Shown here one piece after another: positions 1 to 9,701 of a DNA stretch of 64,000 nt (its first letter is position 1; each line of letters starts with the position of its first letter). The position numbers were made by a program, and so were the translations under genes. The notes under the pieces are model-generated. The model was not told the DNA's origin. It worked only from the letters and a program-made list of their open reading frames with translations, and did no database searches. Source of the stretch: Planctomycetes bacterium syqfu (GTDB taxonomy: Bacteria > Planctomycetota > Phycisphaerae > Phycisphaerales > Phycisphaeraceae); the NCBI GenBank assembly GCA_020974905.1, contig CP087563.1, positions 2,418,001 to 2,482,000 on the forward strand, given 5' to 3'.

Positions 1-269
1 CGCAGACACTACACATCAGCAGTTCCCACTTAAGCCGTCTGTTTTCTCAAACCACCGGCATCAGCTTTCGTAGTTGTCTCCTTGAAACTCGTTTGAATGC
101 GGGATTGAATTTGGTTCGACGTTTTCACATCAGTATCACACAAGCAACCGAATTGTTGGGTTATCGTGATCCGAGTATTTACCTGAGATCATTCAAACGC
201 AAAACCGGGATGACCCCCGGACAATTCCAGCGTAAGCATCCACATGATTCAGCATATTTTGAGTCGTAA
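1..269 (+). CDS. AraC-family transcriptional regulator, C-terminal part (cut by window start)
   Basis: Reading from base 3, 88 codons run to a TAA at 267-269. They encode the end of an AraC/XylS double helix-turn-helix: SSHLSRLFSQTTGISF is the first recognition helix, then RLNAGLNLVRR, then a second HTH with ITQATELLGYRDPSIYLRSFKRKTGMTPGQFQ, the classic family ending. The effector-binding N-terminal domain lies outside the window, so the inducer cannot be guessed. It is convergent with the next gene, 46 bases away, and no terminator hairpin is obvious between them. Confidence 0.85.
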   Translation, partial: QTLHISSSHLSRLFSQTTGISFRSCLLETRLNAGLNLVRRFHISITQATELLGYRDPSIYLRSFKRKTGMTPGQFQRKHPHDSAYFES

Positions 270-315
270 AATCTCAATCGCTTCATGGAGCAACAGTCGT
301 TGCATAGATACCAAG

Positions 316-1500
316 TCAAACAGACAGGCGTCCATACCGTTTGCGTGTCATTTGTCGGTACTGGATTGGTGAACAGCCAAAGGCTTTGCCAAAGTGTGTG
401 ATGAAATGTTCGGCATATTCATAGCCGCATCGTATCGCAATCGCATTGACCGTCAGTTGTGTATCCAATAGCAGACTTCTGGCAGTTTCCAGGCGCATGC
501 GACGAATCTCCTGAGCCGGTGTCCGTCCAACAACGCGCCTGAACCGACGTTCAAAGGTTCGGCGTGAAATATCTAATTGTTCCAACACATCTTCGACCTG
601 TATGGGGCGATGGGTGTTATGCCAGATAAACTGAAGTGCTTTGGAGATCACTTCATCTTCCACCGCCAACAGATCGGTCGACTGACGGCTGACAATGCCA
701 ACAGGATTGAGCATGTAAATATCAGGTTTGACAGGTTGTCCCGATTGCATCGCCTGATCCAGTAAACAAGCTGCCTTGTAACCAATCCGATGCCCCCCCA
801 ACTCAATACTGGACATGGGTGGCACCATCAGATTGCAGATTAAATCATCGTTATCCACGCCCAGAACAGCCACATCCTCAGGGATACGCAGCCCGGCCAT
901 CTGACAAGCTTCAATGGCAAGTCGCCCCAAATCATCACTCCAGGCCAACAGTGCAAAAGGACGAGGTGCCTGAGCAACCCATTGCACAATGGCCTGCTGG
1001 CTATGCCCAGCCTGACTGGTGGATTGAACGCGGTTGTCGATTTCCAGCGATAAACAGTCGCCACCGCCACCCTGCTCAACATACCGGGTAAAAAATGCCA
1101 GACGTTCGCGACAGTAAGCCTGGTTGCGCAGCCCGAGAAATCCGAAGTGTTTGAAACCGCGTTGTAAAAAATGATCGGCTGCCAGTCTTGCGATTTTGCT
1201 TGAATCGATCAGTACCGTCGCAAGGACTGATGCATCCATGTATGCGGAAGAGATACTGACAATCGGCACATTGAAAGACTGGTATTGCTTTAATTGTTGA
1301 CGGTTGGCAACCCGCGCGATGATGCCGTTACCTTGCCAATTTTGTGGAATCGCGTGGGCTTCAGCGGTTCCCCACTGTTCAAAGCACAAGCGCCATGTGC
1401 CGTGTTCCTGACAGTACTCCCCCACCCCGCTGATAATGCTCCGTCCCCAACTGCTGGCAGTGTCAAAAAGCAACGCGACCTGAGGTAAATCATGGGACAT
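316..1500 (-). CDS. XylR-type regulator (LacI-like sugar-binding domain plus AraC HTH)
   Basis: About 394 residues. The N-terminal two thirds (PQVALLFDTASSWGRSI onward) is a periplasmic-binding-protein-1 fold as in XylR, with the typical VLGVDNDDLICNLMVPPMSS segment near residue 235. The last ~100 residues are an AraC double HTH ending in a GCSPIQYRQ family motif. Such proteins bind a sugar directly and activate or repress local catabolic promoters. The frame stays open up to 1770, but that would overlap the end of the upstream gene by 148 bases, so the ATG at 1500 beside the start of the conserved domain is chosen; an ATG at 1560 is possible and neither has a good ribosome site. It is the last gene of the minus-strand operon that starts at 9498 and is a close paralogue of the regulator at 14158. 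Confidence 0.85.
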   Translation of the reverse strand: MSHDLPQVALLFDTASSWGRSIISGVGEYCQEHGTWRLCFEQWGTAEAHAIPQNWQGNGIIARVANRQQLKQYQSFNVPIVSISSAYMDASVLATVLIDSSKIARLAADHFLQRGFKHFGFLGLRNQAYCRERLAFFTRYVEQGGGGDCLSLEIDNRVQSTSQAGHSQQAIVQWVAQAPRPFALLAWSDDLGRLAIEACQMAGLRIPEDVAVLGVDNDDLICNLMVPPMSSIELGGHRIGYKAACLLDQAMQSGQPVKPDIYMLNPVGIVSRQSTDLLAVEDEVISKALQFIWHNTHRPIQVEDVLEQLDISRRTFERRFRRVVGRTPAQEIRRMRLETARSLLLDTQLTVNAIAIRCGYEYAEHFITHFGKAFGCSPIQYRQMTRKRYGRLSV

Positions 1501-1622
1501 GTGTGGCGCCTGAGAAGAATCACGATAATTGATCGTGACAGCATACCATCTCGTCATCCAGTTGGCGTAGACAGTCAAACAGAATCGGTACTGAAAACCA
1601 TCTGACTCAATATATCCCGCCA

Positions 1623-2654
1623 TCAGTTCAAGGGAATCTGGAGATTGAAGCTGTGCTGACGTTCCTGTGTAATATCCGCTGCACACAAGAGCATCACTGG
1701 GCGTCCATTTTCCAGATATACCTGCGGGCGTTCGAGCGAGTGCAGTTTTTGTTGTGTACCATCCATCCATTGCACTTGCGGTTTAGAGACCAGCACATTT
1801 TCCGCCAGGTTCCATTGCAGGCCATCGATCGACTCAAACAGCGCCAGTGATTTGCCGGCATTTGTGAAGTACCCTGCCATGTCTTTGACAACTGCCCAAT
1901 AGCGATCATCCTGCCACCAGATACATGGATCTTCAGCGGGAAAATTCACGCCTTCTTTACTGAAGACTGTCTGAGGCTGTTTGATAAATGGACCTGTCGG
2001 ATGATCCGCCAGCGCGACCATATGGACGACCGGTCCATAAAACGGTCCGGGCTTCTGATCGCCCACCGCTTTGTAAATCATCATGTAACGCCCATCAGGT
2101 CGCTTGATCACGGTGGGATTGCTACAGCAGATTGCATCGGGTTCACCGGCTTTTCCCTTGATCAGTGGTGTATCCGTTCGATGCCAGGGACCTGTCGGAT
2201 CGTCTGCCCATGCCACGCCGATGCGTTGGTTGTTGCGGTGTTCCCAACTCAGATGACCGGGCCTGGGTTGACTGGTTCCGGTGGTCCCCATGTAGTACAT
2301 GTAGTATCGCTCTTCAAATCGGCAGACAATTGGATTGTGCGTACACATGCCATCCCAGAATTCATGACTGCGACGCGGCAGCGCAACATTGACATGACGG
2401 TACGGCCCAAACACATCGTCTGACACCGCGTAAGCAACTTGCGAATCACTGACCCAGGCTTCATGTCCCAACTCGCGTGGCCAGCGTGAATAGAACAAGT
2501 GACATTTTCCCGCATCATCACGAACCATCGAACCACACCAGATGTAATAGCGATCATCTGCAAATCGTGCAGTCAACGGTAACGGCTTAAATGCCAATGA
2601 CACGCCCTTGTCAGGTTTGGGCTTTGGTGTCGGAGTGATTATCTGTGAACACAT
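1623..2654 (-). CDS. GH43-like five-bladed beta-propeller glycosidase
   Basis: 343 residues without signal peptide. The protein shows repeated blade-like elements (WCGSMVRDDAGKCHLFYSRW, YYMYYMGTTG, RPDGRYMMIYKAVG, CIWWQDDRYWAVVKDMAG) typical of the GH43/GH32/GH117-like propeller hydrolases and their uncharacterised relatives. Acidic residues lie in the usual loops (GMCTHNPIVCRFEERYY; GEPDAICCSNP; FPAEDPCIWW), but the catalytic triad cannot be assigned with certainty. The start ATG is preceded by AAAGG at 7 bases. It lies 31 bases downstream of the symporter gene and is probably co-transcribed with it, so a cytoplasmic role in trimming imported oligosaccharides is plausible. Substrate unknown. 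Confidence 0.7.
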   Translation of the reverse strand: MCSQIITPTPKPKPDKGVSLAFKPLPLTARFADDRYYIWCGSMVRDDAGKCHLFYSRWPRELGHEAWVSDSQVAYAVSDDVFGPYRHVNVALPRRSHEFWDGMCTHNPIVCRFEERYYMYYMGTTGTSQPRPGHLSWEHRNNQRIGVAWADDPTGPWHRTDTPLIKGKAGEPDAICCSNPTVIKRPDGRYMMIYKAVGDQKPGPFYGPVVHMVALADHPTGPFIKQPQTVFSKEGVNFPAEDPCIWWQDDRYWAVVKDMAGYFTNAGKSLALFESIDGLQWNLAENVLVSKPQVQWMDGTQQKLHSLERPQVYLENGRPVMLLCAADITQERQHSFNLQIPLN

Positions 2655-2685
2655 GGATCAACCTTTATTTTCAGTTACTGATCTT

Positions 2686-4713
2686 TCAAGGCATTGGTGT
2701 GACATCGGGCTTCAGTGAAGTCTGTGCATCAGGAATAACAGGTGGACTGTCACTTACGATCACGTCTCTATCATCATTGTCTTGCATGGCATGGGCGGTG
2801 TTGAGATCACTGAATAGTCGCAACAGATCACGGATGCCGCCGATTAAGAACCAGACCACGGTAATCGAACCGACGGTCAGTCCGAGCATCACGGTAAACC
2901 ACCACCACTGTGCCCATGTATCCACATCGATGCCGAAGATCAGTGCGTAGAGGGTTCCACATGTAAAGGCCAGGAACCAGAATGCCGTCCATGTGAGTTT
3001 GGCGTAATAAATGATTTTGTCACCACGCGTGAATTCTGCGGTGGTCCCCAGGGCCCGCCAACCCGTGGCCGGGATGGTAACGTCACCCGGATGCTCGCCC
3101 TTGAGAGCATACTCTCCACGGTGAAGCATTTGATCGAGATTGTAAGGTTCCTTGCAGGTGAGTAGTGACACACCGACATACCATGCAATGGAAGTCAAGT
3201 AGGAGAGTAGTGCAACCCCCACGCCGTTAACAGGCACCCATGCCGGGACGCGTGCCTGGAGCCATGTGAATGACTGAGGCCAGAAGACCTGGATACTGAT
3301 ACCGGTGATGGCAATGATCCACCCGTTGGTCATTGCCGCCCATGCTCCCTGCACGGTGGCACGTTTCCAATACAATCCGCCGATGATCACAGCACCTGAA
3401 CCGCCAAGATAGATCGTCCCGGTCACCAGAAAAAACATGAACAGGTAATCGTGCAACGGGAAGAAAAGACTGAAAAATAAGGCAAAAACAGCTACCCCAA
3501 CAATGGAGCATTGCAATAATCGTAGATGCTGCTTTTCACTGAGCGGTTTTTTGCGAAACGGTAGCACGACATCCTGAATGAAAATACTACCCCACGAATG
3601 AAGGTTTGAGTCATCCGTGGAAATGGCGGCCGCAATCATTGCAGCAACGAACAAACCCACCACACCAACGGGCAACACCTGCCCCAATGCCAAAGGCACC
3701 ACCATCTGATGACGCGCCTGCTCATCGGACATGTTGGCCAACTGCTCATTGATGATTGCAGCCTCTTGCTCATGACCTTGCCCATGCATGAGCACATACG
3801 CACAAATCGGCATGAGTAACAGCAGCAGATACGTGACACCATTACGCCACTCCGCCAACACACTGGCCATCTTGGCTTCATGCGGTGTGCGTGCCGAACA
3901 GTTATATCCCTGGATGCCCTGCCAACCCAGGCGATTGTAAAACGCCTTGAACGCAAAGATCATAAAGAAGACAACATTGAAGTCTTTGACACCTGCCTGA
4001 TCAAACGGATCAAGCATGGATTTACCTTGCGGAGCCTGCTTGAGTGTGTCGATGATGTCGCCCCATGAAAAATGCAGCAGCAGAATCGCCAGAATCAGCA
4101 TGAATGCGATATTGGTGAACTGGGCTTGCAGGAAGTCGGTCACCATCACCGCGATCATCCCGCCGCAGAGCGTGAACCAGACTGCAATGATCATCATCAC
4201 TGCCATCACCACAGGAAACGTCCAGATGGCAATTCCAAACACCGAAAAGTGTTGTGGCAGACCACAGAAGTAAATTAGAAAATAGGCTAAAACAGATGGG
4301 AATATGCCATAATTGATGATGCCCGACAACCAACCGAGTATGCCGGTGTAGATTCGAAAATTCCGGCTGTAACGCATTTCGAAAAACTCGGCCATGGTCA
4401 TCGCACGTGTCTCGCGGTAGCGGTAGAGTACCCACCCGGAGACTGCGGCAATCAACCCGACAGGCAAGAGCATGAAGCCCCACCAACTGGCAGCAAAACC
4501 CGCGTTGTAAAATTTCTCGAAGTTGGCCACCACGGCCGCAGCACCCAATGCTGCCATGCCTTCTGACATGGTCAGCAGATAACGTCCTGCACAACGGTTG
4601 GCTGCCAGAAAATCACTGACATTCCGCGTGTAACGCCGGGTGTAACGCGCAACTGCAGCCAAGCCCAGCACGAAACCCACAACGATCAACCAATCAATAC
4701 CTGTAAGGTTCAT
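2686..4713 (-). CDS. sodium:solute symporter (SSS family)
   Basis: 675 residues with about 14 hydrophobic segments spread over the whole length, opening with GIDWLIVVGFVLGLAAVARYT and followed by the ANRCAGRYLLTMSEGMAALG segment usual for SSS transporters. The conserved Na+-site region around AMIAAAISTDDSNLHSWGSI is present (near residue 370). The family couples sodium influx to uptake of sugars, sialic acid and similar solutes across the inner membrane. Its place between a large secreted protein and a GH43-like enzyme suggests it imports the oligosaccharide or monosaccharide product of this operon; the exact substrate cannot be read from sequence. Ribosome site AGGAAG precedes the ATG; the gap to the upstream gene is 11 bases. 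Confidence 0.9.
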   Translation of the reverse strand: MNLTGIDWLIVVGFVLGLAAVARYTRRYTRNVSDFLAANRCAGRYLLTMSEGMAALGAAAVVANFEKFYNAGFAASWWGFMLLPVGLIAAVSGWVLYRYRETRAMTMAEFFEMRYSRNFRIYTGILGWLSGIINYGIFPSVLAYFLIYFCGLPQHFSVFGIAIWTFPVVMAVMMIIAVWFTLCGGMIAVMVTDFLQAQFTNIAFMLILAILLLHFSWGDIIDTLKQAPQGKSMLDPFDQAGVKDFNVVFFMIFAFKAFYNRLGWQGIQGYNCSARTPHEAKMASVLAEWRNGVTYLLLLLMPICAYVLMHGQGHEQEAAIINEQLANMSDEQARHQMVVPLALGQVLPVGVVGLFVAAMIAAAISTDDSNLHSWGSIFIQDVVLPFRKKPLSEKQHLRLLQCSIVGVAVFALFFSLFFPLHDYLFMFFLVTGTIYLGGSGAVIIGGLYWKRATVQGAWAAMTNGWIIAITGISIQVFWPQSFTWLQARVPAWVPVNGVGVALLSYLTSIAWYVGVSLLTCKEPYNLDQMLHRGEYALKGEHPGDVTIPATGWRALGTTAEFTRGDKIIYYAKLTWTAFWFLAFTCGTLYALIFGIDVDTWAQWWWFTVMLGLTVGSITVVWFLIGGIRDLLRLFSDLNTAHAMQDNDDRDVIVSDSPPVIPDAQTSLKPDVTPMP

Positions 4714-4724
4714 ATCACTTCCTG

Positions 4725-7700
4725 TTACTCAGTCGAACCTGGCAGCACGACACGCGAGCTTTCGACCACTTGATCGTCAGGGCCGATGCCCACAAAGGTA
4801 AAGGCCATGGGTTGATCCATCGACCAGGGATACACTGACATTTCATAGGGATACTCACGTACTTCACGGCGCAGATAAGCATGGTTTTCCAGGTGAATCT
4901 GTGCACGTGATCCGGCAGGTGGTCGGCCAGTGGTCACGACGTATAACGAATCCTTCCCAAATGGACTGCGAATACGAAAGGCATGCAGATCACCCCAGGG
5001 GTCGGGCAATTTCTGCACCACGTGTGAATTGTCAGGCAGTGTCGGGATGGTTTCTGGCATCTGCTTGTGTGCCGGGAGAGCTACCGCGATGAGTCCTCTT
5101 CCGGGGATGGTGATCTGTGTTTGATTGATGGGTGTCGGGTGTTTGTCTGATGAACCATCCGCGTTAAACAGCATCCATGATGTATTGGGATCGCTTTGTG
5201 CCAGTTGATGATTGATCCCCATTTCAATGGTGATGGGTTTATCGATCTCGTTCATCAGGACGACCCAGAGTTTGTCCTGCCCACGCGCTGTAAGGTAATT
5301 GACATTGATGTCCTTGAGGTCAACAAGGTCGGGATTGAACCACAGATTGGCAGTGTCGTCACCGAAAATGGTTCCTGGAGCTGCGCCGTAAATGCGGTTG
5401 GTGAACTGGGCATATCCTTCCTGAGTTTCCCAGGGGAAAGCGATGCGATGCCCAGAGCGGTTTTCCATTTCAGCAACGAGAAAATCCAGCGTTAAAGCCA
5501 GGTGAACCGGAAGTTGATGGTAATACATCCGTGTGACATCCGGTCCTTTGGACGGATACTCGGGGTCATGAAACAGATCGGTATATCCGTTGAGATAGTA
5601 ACCAGGCCAATTGGACCAGCGTCCCATGATGCTGTTGCGGGCATAGGTTCGGAAGATTTCCTTGCCGGTGCGGTCCGCCATTCGTAACAGATGTCCGGCC
5701 CAGGACACCATGAACACCTGGTGCATGTTGCCGTCCGAAGCATACAGGGTTCCAGGTTGTTCAAGTCCCAGCCCGACCTGCGAAACCAACCATGCTGGAA
5801 CAAGATGAGCTGGCGTATCCCCAGGTTTACGTGGGTACCCGGTGGCATACTTGTCCCAACCTTTCCAGATCAATGACGTGGAGATGGCACCTTTGAATTG
5901 CCCATCAGGATGGATCATGATCTCTCGATCAGGAATGGGTGGTTGTGACCAGATACCGGCAATGGTATGCCAGGCAGCATCTTCTGAAGCTTTGAGATAT
6001 TTGGGATCATTAGTGCGATCGTACATATCCAACAGTGTCCACCAATGCGGGTGCATGGTGACGTTGTAATGCGGCTGGATACCGCGAACAGTGGTATCTC
6101 TGCCATAGACTTTGGCTTCAATAAATTGATCAGTAGATGCTAGAGATTCGTCTCGTGTGTAACGTTCTGTATCCAGTTGCCATACCGCCCAATCCTGTTG
6201 GAATTTTGGATAAGCATTGGAGATATAGCGTGGTTTACCATCTTCAAACGCTAGTGTTTTGATCCATGGATTGTGCTTGCCCAACAAGTTGTGCATGCCT
6301 AACCAGACGTTACTGCCAAAGCGTCTGCAAGGTACGTGCATTTGTGTTTCGGATTCGGCCAATGGCGATCTATCACGTTTGGGAATCTGCACAGTAAAAT
6401 GAAAACTGTCTCGCGAAAGCAAATACTCGAGTGTGGGTAAGGCACGTTCCCAGTAAAAATTTTCATCGCGCGTGAGCTTTGCGGTAGCCATGACCATCAG
6501 CGGTGAAGCTTGTGTCACACCTCCGGGCATTTCGATGTTATAGAAGCCCTTGAGTTGATCATCCCAACCGCTGTGCAATGGATCACGCATCAGCTTGATC
6601 ATGCGCAAAGCCGCATCTGTGAGTGATGCACGATAAGGTTTGCGGTAGTCGGTAACCTGCATGATGTGATCGGAACTGTATGCCAGCGCATCCCCCCAGT
6701 TACCCGGATACGCCAGCAGCCGCCAACTCATTTTCAATTCATCACCGGCTTTAAACTTGCTGTCCTGCATGCCCAACACCGGACCGAACGCCACCGGCTG
6801 GACTTGATTCTGATCATTGAGAAGCGTAAAGCCGTATCGTGCGTTGTCACTGCGTGCCCACTCAAAGGGCAGGCGTTGCGGATCTGCCACCACTGCATAA
6901 CTCACAGGTGTGTCGACATGATTGATCGGCACAGTCACCATGGCCAGCGGATGCGGGGTCACGCAACTGAGCACCATCTGCGCCTGGTTGGGGACACGCT
7001 GCATCTGAAACACCGGGGGCAACTGTACCGCGCTGATAGCGTTGCGATTAAAACCATCAAACGCTGCAAATCCCATGGAATATGAGCCTGCCTGTTTGAC
7101 CTGCATCACCACAGAGAAACTCGCGTCACGACGATCCGCCGTCATATGCCAGGTCCCTTGAACCTGTTGGCCGTCGGCTGTTTCATACCCCAGTACCACT
7201 TGACCATCCGAAACGGAAATCACTTTGCGCGGAATCAAGAGCCTGGTTTTCCCAGCCAAATAGGGATTGCGTGGTTCACCTGCGACATCATATTTTTTAC
7301 CCTCAACCTGAATCGTCACCTTTGAATTCTCGCTGTCCCAGCTTGGGTAAAACGTCGAAAGGTTGATATTGGCATGTGGATCAAATTGCACAAAAAGCTT
7401 TTCACCCTCTGGTAACAATGGCAGTACAACCGTCTTGCCATCGATATTCAACAACGTCTGTCTGCGAATCACCGGTTTGCCCTGCGCATCCTGCGATTGG
7501 TAGAAAACCAACGTGACATCCTTGCCACGTAGCTGAGCAATCTGTGGGTCGTCGGGTTGCAACTTGATACCGGGCATTTGCAGCGATGTTTGCTTGGGCA
7601 TGGTTGCCTGAACTTTAATGGGCTCAATCGTGTAAGACTTGAGCGATTCCATCGTCTGGCTATTGGGGTCCATCGATGTACTGGTCAGCAGAATGGCATC

Positions 7701-8723
7701 ACAGCGTGCGTAAAAATGTGCTGTGTCTTTCAGTGATAAAACATGTTGGCCTGCGGATAGTTCACGCGTACCGACTTTTTCCCATTTCATGCCGACGTGG
7801 CCGTGTTTGCCGGAGTGTTGATCCATCGGCTGACCGTCAATGTTGAGCATGTAAAGGCGGGAACTTGGTTGCGTATCGTAGTCGGGACTGCGTGTCCAGA
7901 TGTGATAGCGGTCAGCCCGGGGAATTTGGATTACGGTCAGCGCGTCGTCCACCACCACACCGGGCTCGACAGCCTTGACACCCAGCGGTTTTCCCTGACG
8001 ATGATGGGTCGCATCCCAACCGCCATAGAACTGAAAATCCCTGGCATGGATCATGTAGGCATCGACCTTGGTGGCAGGTTTGGGTGTCGAAACGGCGATA
8101 GGTTTGCCGGTGATGTTCAACTGGAGTTGCGGTCTGGAGGCTTGAGCCTCGCTGCGCTCCGATTCAAACCAGACCATGCCGAAATGATCTTTGGCAAATG
8201 TGCCATTGATGGTCAATATGAATGTGATGGTCTGATCAGATATTTGAAGTTGCTTAATTGCCTCATCAGAAATCGGTATATTGATCGGTAAAGGCGTTGT
8301 GATTTTTGCTGGAATATCAACCGTGCCTGCCAGCACTGCTTTGTGCATCATTTCATCGATACGTCCCCAGAAGGATAACTTGGCGACCGGTTCGGTAACC
8401 AGCCAGATTTCTACGGTCAAATCACTTTTTAGATGACGTGTCTGCGTGGCGGTGAGTTGGAGCGTTGCGTCTTCAAGTTGTGCTGACCGTTCCAATGAAG
8501 ACAGGTCGAATTGCAGCATACTGCGACACTGATCCACTGTTGCATCCCGTACCCGCCCGGCACGCAGATATCTGTCACGCAGCGTCTGCTGTGTGTTGGT
8601 CGAGCGCACTTCCCAAGACAGGAACGTTGGGAACAGTTGCTTGGTACTTTGCGCCCAACTCGTCGTCACACAAGACAGGCATAGGCATATCGTGAGCCTT
8701 AATGAAAAAAACGTCCGTTTCAC
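4725..8723 (-). CDS. very large secreted protein with DNRLRE-like N-terminus and alpha/alpha-toroid-like region, probable polysaccharide-active
   Basis: 1,332 residues from a GTG at 8723, chosen because AGGAG lies 8 bases upstream and it directly precedes a signal peptide (KRTFFSLRLTICLCLSC, cleavage after AWAQS-like residues). A longer upstream frame would overlap the pseudopilin gene. After the signal: a roughly 200-residue beta domain resembling DNRLRE/surface-anchor domains (LRDRYLRAGRV, RSMLQFDLSSL); a second domain near residues 215-350 that looks like a carbohydrate-binding sandwich (FYGGWDATHH, DRYHIWTRSPDYD); further beta domains; and from about residue 700 a helical, Trp/His-rich region (FYNIEMPGGVTQASPLMV, HYNVTMHPHWWTLLDMYDR) like the alpha/alpha toroids of lyases and glycosidases. 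No catalytic residues can be named. Located between a pseudopilin and a symporter gene. Confidence 0.65.
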   Translation of the reverse strand: MKRTFFSLRLTICLCLSCVTTSWAQSTKQLFPTFLSWEVRSTNTQQTLRDRYLRAGRVRDATVDQCRSMLQFDLSSLERSAQLEDATLQLTATQTRHLKSDLTVEIWLVTEPVAKLSFWGRIDEMMHKAVLAGTVDIPAKITTPLPINIPISDEAIKQLQISDQTITFILTINGTFAKDHFGMVWFESERSEAQASRPQLQLNITGKPIAVSTPKPATKVDAYMIHARDFQFYGGWDATHHRQGKPLGVKAVEPGVVVDDALTVIQIPRADRYHIWTRSPDYDTQPSSRLYMLNIDGQPMDQHSGKHGHVGMKWEKVGTRELSAGQHVLSLKDTAHFYARCDAILLTSTSMDPNSQTMESLKSYTIEPIKVQATMPKQTSLQMPGIKLQPDDPQIAQLRGKDVTLVFYQSQDAQGKPVIRRQTLLNIDGKTVVLPLLPEGEKLFVQFDPHANINLSTFYPSWDSENSKVTIQVEGKKYDVAGEPRNPYLAGKTRLLIPRKVISVSDGQVVLGYETADGQQVQGTWHMTADRRDASFSVVMQVKQAGSYSMGFAAFDGFNRNAISAVQLPPVFQMQRVPNQAQMVLSCVTPHPLAMVTVPINHVDTPVSYAVVADPQRLPFEWARSDNARYGFTLLNDQNQVQPVAFGPVLGMQDSKFKAGDELKMSWRLLAYPGNWGDALAYSSDHIMQVTDYRKPYRASLTDAALRMIKLMRDPLHSGWDDQLKGFYNIEMPGGVTQASPLMVMATAKLTRDENFYWERALPTLEYLLSRDSFHFTVQIPKRDRSPLAESETQMHVPCRRFGSNVWLGMHNLLGKHNPWIKTLAFEDGKPRYISNAYPKFQQDWAVWQLDTERYTRDESLASTDQFIEAKVYGRDTTVRGIQPHYNVTMHPHWWTLLDMYDRTNDPKYLKASEDAAWHTIAGIWSQPPIPDREIMIHPDGQFKGAISTSLIWKGWDKYATGYPRKPGDTPAHLVPAWLVSQVGLGLEQPGTLYASDGNMHQVFMVSWAGHLLRMADRTGKEIFRTYARNSIMGRWSNWPGYYLNGYTDLFHDPEYPSKGPDVTRMYYHQLPVHLALTLDFLVAEMENRSGHRIAFPWETQEGYAQFTNRIYGAAPGTIFGDDTANLWFNPDLVDLKDINVNYLTARGQDKLWVVLMNEIDKPITIEMGINHQLAQSDPNTSWMLFNADGSSDKHPTPINQTQITIPGRGLIAVALPAHKQMPETIPTLPDNSHVVQKLPDPWGDLHAFRIRSPFGKDSLYVVTTGRPPAGSRAQIHLENHAYLRREVREYPYEMSVYPWSMDQPMAFTFVGIGPDDQVVESSRVVLPGSTE

Positions 8724-8784
8724 TTTCGACACTCCTGCGGGATATTGTTGATAGTTCTGATCAATGGATGGGGCAATAAACATT

Positions 8785-9498
8785 TCAATCAAAGGTGGCT
8801 CGATCACCCACCTGCGTCTGAATGTCCAAGCGATTGGATTCCATCAACGTGCTGACATGGCCATCCAGATACAGGTCATTGCCAGCTTTGTTATGGAAGA
8901 AGGAATGCCCATTGATGGATGTGGGATCAGTGGTGGTGAATTCACGATTACTGCCAATGCCCGTACCACCGGGATGATTCAATGTGCCTTCGTTGACCAG
9001 GGGTTCAATGGCACCTTTGAGATACGAGCGCTGATGCGGCATGATGCTGCTGCTGCTACCCGGGGCATAGTAGTTAAAGTACCAGTTCAAGGCATAAGTC
9101 CCACGCCCGGCCTGATGCTGCTGTGGCTCGGTTTTGCCCATGGCAGTCGGACACCAGAATAAATTGCGGTACATGCCATTATTCATCTGTTGAGTGGCCA
9201 CACTGGTGTTGGTCGCATGGAAGCTCCGACCAATCAAGATCTCGCCAATGAGCCTGCGCCATGCATAGCCAGTGGATCCTTCGCTATGCAGAATCATGGC
9301 ATCCTTATTGTCGTTGGCATACATATTGATACCCAGTCCGATCTGTCTCAGATTAACCATACATTGTGACCGCCGGGCAGCTTCACGAGCCGAACCTAAC
9401 GCTGGCAAAAGAATGGCAATGAGAAGCGAAACAATTGAAATGACCACAAGTAGCTCAATAAGGGTAAACGCACTGGAACAATGTTGTTTGATTACCAT
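8785..9498 (-). CDS. type II secretion-like pseudopilin (prepilin N-terminal methylation domain)
   Basis: 237 residues. A short positive leader and the prepilin peptidase motif [19 protein letters not shown] give the hydrophobic helix, followed by the [20 protein letters not shown] segment and a globular domain with FWCPTAMGK and the late [10 protein letters not shown], which is the planctomycete H-X9-DG type tail. Proteins of this class are cleaved by a prepilin peptidase and assembled or anchored at the inner membrane; their exact job in these operons is not established. Ribosome site AAGGA at 8 bases. First gene of the operon 9498 to 316, 61 bases before the GTG of the giant secreted protein. 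Two candidate operators lie just upstream (9551-9587 and 9620-9649). Confidence 0.9.
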   Translation of the reverse strand: MVIKQHCSSAFTLIELLVVISIVSLLIAILLPALGSAREAARRSQCMVNLRQIGLGINMYANDNKDAMILHSEGSTGYAWRRLIGEILIGRSFHATNTSVATQQMNNGMYRNLFWCPTAMGKTEPQQHQAGRGTYALNWYFNYYAPGSSSSIMPHQRSYLKGAIEPLVNEGTLNHPGGTGIGSNREFTTTDPTSINGHSFFHNKAGNDLYLDGHVSTLMESNRLDIQTQVGDRATFD

Positions 9499-9550
9499 CC
9501 AGCCATTCCTTTCTTACACGACACAATGAACAAAAGGTATCATCCCACAC

Positions 9551-9587
9551 ATGAATGATCATGTAACCTTCTGTGTTGATCATTCAT
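9551..9587. promoter_or_regulatory. perfect 11-bp inverted repeat upstream of the pseudopilin operon
   Basis: ATGAATGATCA at 9551-9561 is exactly mirrored by TGATCATTCAT at 9577-9587 with a 15-base spacer. It lies 53-89 bases before the start codon at 9498. A dimeric repressor site or a leader hairpin are both possible. It has no U-run for a terminator on either strand. Confidence 0.45.
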
Positions 9588-9619
9588 TATTGCGCTGACA
9601 TATGGCAACTCAAGGCACG

Positions 9620-9649
9620 TTTGCGTAATCTGTCTATAGATTTGCGTCA
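9620..9649. promoter_or_regulatory. candidate XylR-type operator: direct repeats TTTGCGTAA / TTTGCGTCA 21 bp apart
   Basis: Two nearly identical half-sites start at 9620 and 9641, exactly 21 bases apart, i.e. two helical turns, which is how AraC/XylR proteins contact DNA. They lie about 120-150 bases upstream of the operon that ends with the XylR-type regulator gene at 316-1500. The same arrangement recurs at 14113-14141 beside the paralogous regulator. Operator function is inferred. Confidence 0.55.
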
Positions 9650-9701
9650 CATGTACATTGCCCTACCGGACACACAAGTCAGCGGATTCATACACGATCT
9701 C

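Noticed and set aside
1501-1770. N-terminal extension of the XylR-type regulator by 90 residues
   Set aside because: It would overlap the 3-prime end of the GH43-like gene by 148 bases and has no similarity to the paralogue at 14158; it is a shadow of that gene.
8724-8807. Longer start for the giant secreted protein
   Set aside because: It overlaps the pseudopilin gene and hides the signal peptide; the GTG at 8723 has a good ribosome site.
9590-9701. Open reading frame on the plus strand in the promoter of the first operon
   Set aside because: Short, without ribosome site, and covers the candidate operators; no protein-like pattern.
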